Below are positions 37,901 through 49,900 of a stretch of DNA of 64,000 bases, one piece after another. The translations under genes and the position numbers were made by a program. This DNA is from Apostichopus japonicus. Lineage: Eukaryota; Echinodermata; Holothuroidea; Aspidochirotida; Stichopodidae. The stretch spans positions 3,870,001-3,934,000 of the forward strand of contig NC_092579.1 in assembly GCF_037975245.1 (NCBI RefSeq). Direction: 5' to 3'. The notes under the pieces were generated by a model that was not told the origin of the DNA, did not search any database, and worked only from the letters and a program-made list of their open reading frames with translations. Position 1 is the first letter of the stretch, and each line of letters begins with the position of its first letter.

Positions 37901-40900
37901 GCCAGGGAGGTGTATGGTGGGATCATAGATCACTTTAACAGCAATTACACGATCAGAGGATAATGCACCTTCAGGAATAGTCAGATGTACCCCCATGATG
38001 CTAATAGTTCCACCTTCATACGCGATCCTGTGTTCAATGTATGAATGATGGTGCCTCATTTCAAGTATTTGTGAATCTTTTCTTTGTTTTGGTAGTTCTC
38101 TCTCTTCTCTCTCGATCAAACTTTCCTTACTATGTTCATGATCTTCCTCTCTTTCATCAGAACCTTGTGATGAAGTTGATTCATCATCATGGTCAAATTT
38201 GACTTTTTCAACTGAAAATAGAATAATGGAAACACAAACACCATTAAATGAAGCTTTTACATCTAAAAATCAAAACTGCCATACTGAGCCACATTCATCC
38301 CTAATCAGAGAATAATTAAGTGTTCAAATTTTGCCTAGACTTTTGTCTTCTATAAGTACTATGGACAAAATAAATTATTCCCTGCTAATTTAAAGTTCAT
38401 CATTACAAATACCTAGTAATTGATTTATAAAAGAGGTATTACTCATGGCATCATAAATAAAATGTAATAAATATGTAATACAAAATAACAAATAGCCTGA
38501 AAGCCGAATATTAACCCCTGACTCACAGACATTTCTAGAGTTTGTATTGTACTGTATTAGTTTGATTTCATCTATTCTGATTACATATTTTATTCATTCT
38601 TACCAGGCCAGTCAAGGAGTTGTGGTACTTGGTTTTCTTCAAACTGAAAGGGGTCAACTTTAGACTGATATGGAGCTAAGTGATATTCATTTGTTCGGTT
38701 AAGCTGAATATAAACCAAACCCTTCTGTAGGTTAGTGACATCATACATATTGATGATGTTTCTTGTCTTCATGAAGTTAATCAGAGTGATTCCTGGCGTC
38801 TCTATCAGAGAAACCCGGCGCAGCATATCAGTTTCTGCTGGTGGTAGACGGAACAGAGTTGCTAATTTCAGAGTGCTGTCTAGAGTAAGATCTTGGGCAA
38901 CGTTGACCATTAATCTGCCGTAATCAGCTGAAATATAAATGAAAGTAACCAAAATTATAGTTCAGGATCTCACTCAGCACAACAAACCAGCTGATAAAAC
39001 GGATTAATAAATAATGGATGACATCACATTTTCCTATTTATCACTTGATGATTAGATTGTTTTCTATTGTATTTATATATAACAACAAAATACATTTCTT
39101 TGAAATCAGTAAATTTTCTTTGTGTGGAATCTGAATAAAAATTTATTCCTAGTCACCTATTCAGTCAAGTTGGCGTGTGTATGTGCGTTGGCGTATGTGC
39201 TTCTATTTTGTATTCTGATTGAGGACTTGGACAAACGAATTCCAGGTTCTCGAATGTGACTTCCAAAGAATCACTATGCCTTTGCAAGAATTCTATAGTT
39301 AAGTGGCGTTATTAAAGTTAGGGTACGTACAATAAGGTCCTTGGACTGAATGTAAAACACAGCTGCGTGTGTATGCATGTGTATGTGTATATGACGCCCT
39401 AGCTTGTACACATTATATCTTAAGATGGGTAACCTCTGCATAATTAGTACAAGAACCCTATTGTTTTGGGTGAAGGTCAGCAGAGGTTAAGCCATGGCAA
39501 TCTCAAAGCGCTGTATCTCCAGGACAAGAACATCAAAGGAGCTCATAAATCCAAGGTAGGATAGCTGTATGTAATGGTTTATATGCGATATATCCAGATG
39601 ACAGATAGGAAATTGTATTGTTATATTATGCATGTTACTTCCCTATGAAAAGTACAAAAACCCTATTGTTTTGGGTGGAGGTCAAAGGTCATTTGCAGTT
39701 AGCAGAGGGAAAAATGTGAAAATCACAAAAATGCTGTATCTCCAGAACCTGAACATCAATGAAGGTCACATATGCATGGTATTCATGATCGCCTTATATA
39801 GTGTAAAGTTTTTGCACAATTTGGTGTAGGTCAAAGTTCATTTAAGGTCACCAGGGGTCAAAATTGATATCTCCAGATGGGAAACTTCATTGGCTCTCAT
39901 ATTTGTCATGTGGCTTTCCTATAATGAGTTCAAGAACCCTATTGTTTTGGTGTCATCATAGGTCACACTCTGTAAAGCCTTATAAGCACAAACCTTGTAA
40001 ACAGGACATCCCATTATAGGTTACATCACATGGCTCATACTTTGCATGTGTGTTTCTTACAGTGAGTACAATAACCCTATTGTTTTGGGTGAACATTAAA
40101 GGTCTTGGGGTCAGCAAAGGTCCAGATGTCAAACTATCAAATGGATCACATCAGGTTAAGTATTAAAAATGCAAAGTCAGCTCTTTGTATTTAGAGTGAG
40201 CATGCAAAATGAATTACCAACGACAAACAATGTCCCTCTGGCTTTCTTTTATCGTTGTGGTGTTATGTTACACAATTCCCTGACATCAAACCGTGTAAGC
40301 ACTGACTCTATTTAGATTTATACTGCTCTCCATATCCAGTACAAACAGGGTTATTAGCGTGTAAATACTCTTGTGCTACATATATATTTATCTAATTATA
40401 CAAGTAACTGCTTGGTGGGTTTCCCTCTGGTTAAAATACTGTTAATGTAACGGCTCATCTACACAACAAGCATCAGTGTTACCATAGCAACTTTAACTGT
40501 CACTGTTTTAAAACATAGCAACGGCCTTTCCATGATATTGAAAAATGATTTAAACTCATAAATATACTCTTCAGATTTTAGGGAGGTGTGATCTACCTCA
40601 CTTGATGACATGAGAGTAGATCACATTATAAGGCAAAATTAGGTAAGGCTTTTATTTTCTACATATTTCACAAGAAAGACATTGGAGGTGTTGATATGCT
40701 TTTATGTTATTTGCTTGTTGACCCCAGTAAACTTTGTCAGAAATTGGATGAGTTTCTTATCCCATAGAATGCCACTACAACAGACATTGACGGTGCAATT
40801 AATATTAATTGCTTTGGATGAAGACGATGTTGAAATTTATTTTCTCTGTGTTAGAAAATGCTTGATCTGCATTTGTGAGGCCATTTAAGGCAATTAGATT

Positions 40901-43900
40901 TGCGTTGCTATTAAAGGAACAGCGAATCCTGTCGTCTGCTACTTATTTCAATCTACACTATGTATGCACTGCCCTGATATGCTGTATGTATTTCATATGC
41001 AGTCCAATCTTTTTAAAAGAACTAGCAACTTTGCAATTGCAAAATTGCAGTAAACATTGATACTTGCATCACTTAGCTAAAATTCTGTAGAAGGGATACA
41101 TCAAGACAAGGTGTAGGATCGAAGTTAAGTGCTACCGTGGAGCACATCACATGACCCTCCATGGTTATTATCTTTATTTTCACACATCTCCTAATTGACA
41201 TACTCAAGCTTGTCTAGTCTCCTGGTTAAATGTGTCTATGATCGATTCCCAAATGACCTTAGTTAAATTGCTATAAATTTGTTTCAGATATAGAACCGAT
41301 ACCTAGATGTGTTAGTTTGCTTGTATTAGATAGTGATTACATGACTACCACGGGGGTATATTAGTTTGTTTGTATTAGTTTGTATTAGATAGTGATCACA
41401 TGACTACAAGAGGTGTTTGTTAGTTTGTTTGTATTAAAAGTGATCACATGACTACCGAAGGGGTATGTGCTTTTCTGTATACCATGTCCTTTCACAAAAT
41501 GTCGTTCTGAAACCAAAAGCTTATTACTGACCACATCCCTAACTAGAAAGAAAGGCTTTCAGAAATTAAATTCTGCTAGCCTTTAACAACCATTGACTTG
41601 AAGCAACTTAGAAGTCCCTCTTGAAAAGAAAAAAATATCCAGCTATGTGCTTTTAAGGGTTATACAATTTTCCATTTGCTAAGCACAAATGACCTTTGAC
41701 CTTCACAAATAATTACTGGGCTCTTGAACTCATTCTAGGTAAGTCATATGTCACTATGACATCTGGTCAAACTGCTTATCTTATGATGCCATACATATAT
41801 TTTCCAGAATGAGACCTCTACTGACCCCAAATGACCTGTACCTTCCACCAAAAACAAAAGGGTTTGTGCTCATTATAGATAAGTCATGGCCATATATACC
41901 AGCCACTGTAGTTTTCTTGAAATATCATATTTACATAGTGTTAATGTTTTCACACCTGGTGACCTTAAATGCTTTCTGACCTACATCAAATTATGTACAA
42001 ACTATACAATACACAAGGCTATCATACCATGCATACACGAGCTCATTTTATGGTTCTGGAGATACAGCACTTTTGATATATTCATATTTTGCCCTCTTCT
42101 GACCCCAAATGGCCTTTCACCTCCACACTGATTGTCACACTAGTTTCCCTCTGTTGACCTCAAATGACCTTTGACATTCACGAAATACACTACAGATCAT
42201 TTGCTCACCAATGGCAAGCAACACGCCAAGTCTGAAACTTCAACTTCTTCAGATATTGTGCTAACAATGTTTTCAGAATTTGACCTTTTACCAATACCAA
42301 CAACAACCCCAAACCAGTTCTACCTAAGGTGACTACATACCAAATATGAAATGTATCCCAGTTATCCTTCTGTAGTTAAAGTCAAATGTCACATACATAC
42401 ACACACCATTACCATCGCATAGATTCCTTCTGCCTGTGGCATGGAATCAAATAGATTTAACCTGTTTCTATGAGACTCCTTGATTTATTTTACACCTCTG
42501 CAGAGCTCACTTAACTTAATAACTTAATATCTTAACAAAATTGATAGTTGGACAATCCATCCTACACTACTTACATTGACTCAAGTCAACACCCCTCCAC
42601 CTCCCCCCCCCCCCCCCTTCTACAATCTCCCTGACAGCTTTAAAAAGCTGTAGGTAGGACTATTAAAGGATAAAAAGACTTTACATAAGGAAACATTAAA
42701 CTGTCTGGAAATTTACAACAAGCAGCAGTAATGATCTTTTCATGGTGATCCTACCTGCTAAAGTTGTTCCCTGTGATATGTCTAGAGTTTCACGTTCTTC
42801 AAGTAGGGTTTCTTCCTCCGCAACAGAAGCGGAGTAAGCCTGCAAAATAAACAAAGTAGGAAAGACATCTTACTTGGTGTACTGACACATTAAAAAAAAG
42901 AACCTCAGTTTCATGTCTGTCACCTGTCAAGTTACACCAATTCAGTCTTTAGCTGATAAATGCAAGTGATTTTAGCATAGGTGAATGTACTCATTACTCA
43001 CTTCACACAATCAAATGAAGCATGACTTTGAACTTTTGTTTTTAACTCATTGAACTATTTCTGTAAAGCTCAAGATTATGTTGTTAACTTGTAATGCCTT
43101 CAACAGTGGAAAGTTTGTATCATAAATTCAACACAGTAATGGTCTCATCACAATATTTTGCTAACGTTACAAACACACTTCTTTTGCTACTGATGGTATA
43201 CTGGCTGCAGATACACAATGTTCTATATTCATAATTCACTTACTATATACTTAATCATACTAACCAATTGTTGCTGATTCAAGGCTTCCCTAGTCTGCTT
43301 CAGGACCTCTTGTAAAGCCATGGATTCTTTGGCATATTCCAGCTGAGACTTCACAAGTTCATCTTTTGTAGCTCTTAGACTATATTTAGCCGCTTCATGC
43401 TCCTGTCATGTAAACAACACAGTGAATGAGACAAGAAGGATGAACCTCCCAGTGGTTACTTGCAACAAATTAAAGTTTATACCAACATTGGAGTAGCCTG
43501 TGTCTGAAGGGAACATTATTCAAGTTGACAAATTTTTCACGCTTAGTTTTAGGCAGGCTGATATGATAACCTTTTGACTTTTACTTGAGGGTGTGACGAT
43601 ATTGCAAAATTACTACCTTGCTCTGATAAAATCACAAGTTTAATTTAGTGCTGAAAATTGTGACCTAACCTTCAAAAGGAACTTCCAAGAACGGTGGAAA
43701 TACTGTTTTAGAAGAAGGAATGTATCACATTGAAGGACAGACGTTCAATTATATCAATTAGATTAATTAATTACATGTTTCAATGTCTTCAGCTTGTTTT
43801 CAGTTGTATCCAATCTATCTTTGAATTGCTGTCTTTCCTCCTCTGTTGTCTTAAGTCTTCCAGTCAGCTGTTGTTTTTCTTCCTCTGTTGTCTTTAGTCT

Positions 43901-46900
43901 TCTAGTCAGCTGTTGTCTTTCTTCCTCTGTTGTCTTTAGTCTTCCAGTCAGCTGTTCTCTATCTTCTTCTGTTGCCTTCAATGTATCTTTGAATTGCTGT
44001 CTTTCCTCCTCTGTTGTCTTTAGTCTTCTAGTCAGCTGTTCTCTTTCCTCCTCTGTTGTCTTAAGTCTTCCAGTCAGCTGTTGTCTTTCTTCTTCTGTTG
44101 CCTTCAATGTTTCTTTGAATTGCTGTCTTTCCTCCTCTGTTGTCTTTAGTCTTCTAGTCAGCTGTTCTCTTTCTTCCTCTGTTGTCTTAAGTCTTCCAGT
44201 CAGCTGTTGTCTTTCTTCTTCTGTTGCCTTCAATGTATCTTTGAACTGTCTTTCCTCCTCTGTTGTCTTTGGTCTTCTAGTCAGCTGTTCTCTTTCCTCC
44301 TCTGTTGTCTTAAGTCTTCCAGTCAGCTGTTGTCTTTCTTCTTCTGTTGCCTTCAATGTTTCTTTGAATTGCTGTCTTTCCTCCTCTGTTGTCTTAAGTC
44401 TTCTAGTCTGCTGTTGTTTTTCATCTTCTGATTCACTTAGTTTGTGAGAGAGTTCCTGCCTTTTGTCCTTCAAAGCCTTTAGTTGACCCTTTGTTACGTT
44501 CTTGACAAACTTTGAATCTGAAACAAACGTATAAGATGCAAACATGGGTTAATTAACTTAAGTTAATACAATGGTACGTTATATTACCTCAAATTGCATT
44601 TGTTGCCTTTGTGGGGCAACACATTTGCATTTTTTGGAAAATTCATAACATATTTAACTTGTTAAGCTCTCTGACATAAACATACCTTGAGCTTGTTGGT
44701 AGACAGTCAATGCTGCCACCAATTTACTCAGTCCTTTTTCAGAGCATGCTTTCATTAAATGGTGGATGTCATCAAAAGAAACCTTCCCTGCCTCTCTGAG
44801 ATGGTGGACAAGAGATGAAAAGGGTGTGTCACTCTTAATAATGTCCTTTGATTCCTTAGCTGGAACTTTAAGGTAGTCAAGTAGCTTCTGACAGTCATCT
44901 TTCTCAATCAATGACTCTGAGTGGATCAGGCAGTTATCAAAGGTAAAGATGTCACTCTATAACAAAAAGAAAACGAAAAGAAAATCAAATAAATATACTG
45001 GTGGTAGCAGACTATAAAATAGATTGAGGCATTGAATCAGCAACACATTCAAAGGGAAGGATTTAAATTAATATGAAGGTGTGAATAATGTGCTGTGATT
45101 CACCTGAGTCCCTTCAACTACAATATTACATATTTATTTGAGATAAATTAAAAGTACTTAATAGTGGAGAATTGGTTTGATTGATTTTTAGGACTATACA
45201 TTCTTTTATACATGAAGCTGTATCAGGCAGATTATTGTAGATTGAATCTTGATGCCACAACCTTATAATTACTGTATATATAGTTTAATTGCCTTAACAT
45301 TTTATTCTCCAAATTTAACCAATAAACACTACATTGTTACCCATGTTTCTGTGGGAAAGTAATCTTTGACTTAGAACTACTTAAAGTGTCTTTAATTCTG
45401 GGCAATGTAGGTGGTCAATAATACAGCTAAACTACATGTGGTGCAGCTCAAATGCTTGAAGAATCAAAGCCCATATGCATTGCACTGTGAAGTATTTTCA
45501 AGATTGGTGTATATACACTCAATCGTATAGTGCAGAGCTACTACACTATGAGCTATACACAGCTTCATGACAAAGAATTCATGTGAAACATTTAATTATT
45601 GTGATATGTGCAGTTATCAACTAAAATGCCATTGAACCAAGTTTCCTGGGTTACTTTGAGGTTAGACATAATTTAGTACTGTAGTTTATGGTGTGGCCAA
45701 AATGACATGTAAAAACAAGAGCCTAAGGGCACTGTGGTTCCTTGCGTAGGCGTATATGACAATACACATAATATTATCATAGCAAGATGGGGGTCAAATT
45801 GTCCAAGTAATTGTGGTCCTACATGTACCCATAAAGTAACCAACACTATAGCCAACACTTTTGTGATCACAAATTGTGATCGGATTTTTGATTGGAAGGC
45901 ACTTTTGAGATCTGAATATGGCGTTGAAAATGTAAGAAGATAAGGTCACCTACAAGCAGGTCAACAGATATGATAGCATTGGTGACCTCAGATCACATGA
46001 CTGTTAAGTTTGAAAATGTTCCACCACACCATTCACAACTTTTCCCAAAATATCAATCAGTGTCAGACCTTGGCAATGGGAGTTAATTGCATTAAATGTC
46101 TAAACATTAACTTTGAACTTGTATAACTTCACAAAGGTCACCCGGGGTCAACCCATTGACATTTTTGATCGATGAGACCTAAATAGAGCATCAAAACTGT
46201 AAAAATTCAAACATTTTTCTTTGCCCATTTTCTCCCCCCAAAATACTATATAAATTTTTATTAATTGACCTTTGGTATCCTTGAATCACCTGACCATTAA
46301 GTTTGAAAATATTCCTCTATACCATTTGCAATTAGTCTCAAAATATCAACCTTGTCACACCTTGGCACTGGGAGTTATTGCATTATTGCATTTGTATAAC
46401 TTTACACACTAAGGTCACCCAGGTATCAACCCATTGACATTTTTGATCGAAAGGTACCTTTGATATCCAAATCTAGCATCAAAACCAAACATTTTCTTTT
46501 TCGCCCGTTTTCTCCCAAACTAAGCACAGTTTTACTAATTAATGTGACCTTTGGACCTTGGTCTCAAATGAAGTTTGATCTCCTGATTCCAAAAATCACC
46601 ACGACAAGTCTGTACAGCCATCCTACAGTAACTCCAACCGAAAACTTTGACACCATATAAGTTCACACACAAAGGTGACACGGGTCAACCTATAGATATT
46701 TATAATCGGAAGGTACCTTTGAAATCTGTTTCTCAACATTAATTGACCTTTGGTGACATGACTATTTAATTTCAAAATGTTTCCCTAACCAGTTCATAAC
46801 TTGTCCCAAAGTATCAACCTTTTCGCACATTGGCACTAAGAGTTATTGCAGTTTTAGTATTTTGGGCTTTTGGACCATAACTGACCTTTGGTGACCTTTG

Positions 46901-49900
46901 TGGGCACCAAAAACAATAGGGTTCATCTACTCACTATGGTCCACCCACACACCAGGTTTGATCATGATCAGTCAATCCCTTGTTGAGTTATCGTGTATAC
47001 AAGCTAATGCGTCACACACACACACACACCCATGTTTGTGTTTCATTCAGACCAAGGACCCCATTGTATTTTCCATCGTTCAAATCCACGTACTGAAACA
47101 TTAACAATATATACCCCATACAATAGAATTCTTCCGAGGACGTGGTGATTCTTTAGAAATCACAACCAAGGACCTGAAATTCTTTTGTTCAAGTCCTCGG
47201 TCAGATAGCAAAATAAACGCACGCACGCGCATACACACACAAACCTGAATACATAGGTTCCTTTGCTTTAAGCAAGGAACCATAAAGCCTTTTACAGGAA
47301 GACCATTATTCTTACACTGGTTGACGAGTGGTAATGCTTTCTCATGCATGGGTAGCAATGATCAGGGAGTTTCATAACAACTCCCTGCAATGATCATGTT
47401 AAATCCATGTGCATAGCAATTGCATACATTACACTGTGTGCTTGGTGACAGATAATGAGTGGGGATCTTCACCACAGTTAATTGGTGTATTGGGTATTTA
47501 GACAATTAAGCAGGATATTGCATATCATAACTTACACAAAGTGATGTCTATAATCGTTACTGTCACAAACTTGACAGAAATACACTGCAGTAATACATTA
47601 CTTTCTAAGTTTTTCAAACATAGAAATCAACATAATTTTCAAAACAGTTAATGTTTTGCCACATTTTTCCTGCTTATTCCCATATGACCTACATTATGAG
47701 TGTAATACAGCTAAATTGTACCTATATATAATTTTCAGGAATTCATTCAAAATCTGTTACTTATTGTTTCTTATTTAAGGACTATATTACACTGTGCATT
47801 CTTCATAATGGAAATCATAGGCCATCAGTGAAATGAACCACTTGAAGAGAACTGACAAGAAGAATATCAACTGACTCGATGCAATCCCTATTAAAGTAAA
47901 GCTGTATTTAGCTACAACTTACTCTCCACATAAGTAATGAAAATGATTTCAATGGCTTTGTAAATTTTGCAGTCTTTACTCTGTTGACAATGTGAAAATA
48001 GCACCACAAGGCTAAGGTGACATTTTCGCCTTCTTTTTCTGCTTTTTGACTAATTTGGACCAAAACAAACCACCCCTACATCCCAAAACAGAAGCAAGCT
48101 TGTGTTATACCATTTTATCAAGACTTAAATACTGTGATCAAATCAAGTATCACCACTGCAGTATTTGGTATACATGTGCACTAACCGTGCAAAACTAAGC
48201 ACTACTGTATGGCCTTAAATTAAGATAAAACATATTGCCCTTAAATTTTCTTGAATTTTACCTCATTGCAAGGAAAATTGCACCTGTTGTGTACTTAACA
48301 ATAGTTTGCATTGATTTTTGTCAAATTTGATTATTTTAGCAGACTTTGACAGCCAAAATTAATAAAAAGGAACTACACTTTTTTAAGTCTGAGCTGTTAC
48401 ACCATGCACCATTCATCTTGCATCAATTTGCAAAGAAGTTTTGACCTAGAATACAAATCATTACCTAAAACATAGCACTTATTTTTATTTGATTTTTTCC
48501 AGCACTTGAGTGCAACAAGCTTCCAATGGCCTAAATCTTTCATAAAATATTGTGTGTAAAAGTAAGTTGGCCTGACGTTTCGATCCTAGCAGGATCTTCT
48601 TCAGAGGCTAAATGACAAGTTACAGTAACAGAGGGGACAAAAACACGCACAGAATACAGACAGGTTAATGAGCACGGTGAACACAATGAGATGGATGAAA
48701 GGGGATTATAAGTAGAAAGCAACAGGAGAAGAGGAGAGGAAGGAGATAAACTGTGGAGGGACAAAGAGAGGATTAAAGGCACAGGGTAAGGAATAAACTG
48801 GAGAGGGACAAAGACAGAAGGTGTGAAGAAAAATGGAGGGGAAGAGAGCTGTAAGAGGAAGAGTGAAAGGGGGGGGGGAAAGGGAGAAAGGGGAGAAGGA
48901 GTAGGGAACAGAGGAAAGTTAGTCATGTCCTTCCTGAATGTTCAGCCCATGAGGTTGAATGGTGCGAAGGCGTTGCATCCAGAGCCTCTCTCTGCTGATA
49001 CGTACTAGGTCAGGACGGCTACCTAAGGATTCAATCCCCTGTAGGGACATGTCGTTAATGGTATGGTTGGGAAGGTTAAAATGTTCTCCAACTGGGGTCT
49101 CAGTCTTCATGGTGTTGACTGTGGATCTGTGACCATAGAATCGCTTCTTGAGGGTGGTTTTGGTTTCGCCAACATACTGGATGCCGCAAACTCTACAAGA
49201 GATCAGATAGATGACATTGGTGGTAGTGCAAGTGATGTGACCCTTAGTCTTGTGTGTGAGTTGCATGCTGTGGCTGGTGATGGAATTGGATTCAACAATG
49301 TGGTGGCTGCAGACGATGCATCTCGAAGTACGATCACATTTGAAGGTACCATGCTGAATGGGTGTGGGGTTAGAAGTTAGAGGTGGAACAGCAGCACGTA
49401 CAAGAAGGTCTCGTAGGTTGCGTGGTCGTCTGTAGGCGATGATGGGTTTTTCAGGGACGGCTCGTTGGAGTCTATCTGAAGTGAGGAGAATGTTGTGGTT
49501 GTTAGAGGTGATTTTCTGAATATAAAATATTGTGCTTAATTTTCCACCATTTTGATCTCCTTCTTAACAAAGAAGTTATAGTTGTGTTCTTAATAAAATT
49601 CTGCATTCACTACGCCAAATTTGTAGAAATTAGCAGCTCGTAAGCTCAAAAAAATAAGAAGAAATATTTTCAAAAGTTTGTGAGTTACTCTAATATTGGA
49701 AAGTGCTACAAGCTACCAATGGCCTAATATTTTCATAAAAATGTGCCCTTACTTTTCCACCATTTTGATCTCCCTCTTAACAAACAAGTATTTAGTTGTG
49801 TTTTTAATAAAATTCTGCATTCACTATTACCAAATTTTTATAAATTAGCAGCTCGCAAGCTCAGAAAATAAGAAGAAATATTTTCCAAAATTTGTGTGTT

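Larger units (their letters stand above)
48555..49521 (-). mobile_element. Penelope-like element 3' fragment with 13-bp TSD
   Basis: The insert is absent from copy A and is flanked by ATAAAATATTGTG on both sides (48542-48554, 49522-49534). The minus strand encodes the end of a Penelope-type protein (about 49,490 to 48,919), and a pyrimidine-rich 3' part follows. The element is 5'-truncated: no reverse transcriptase core is present. Confidence 0.75.

Noticed and set aside
43794-44447. Plus-strand frames of 217 and 74 codons
   Set aside because: Antisense of the copy B coiled-coil repeat, open only because the 42-bp unit is free of stops in several frames.
48540-48926. Minus-strand frame of 128 codons rich in Pro, Ser and Leu
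   Set aside because: It lies in the pyrimidine-rich 3' part of the Penelope fragment, out of frame with the endonuclease.
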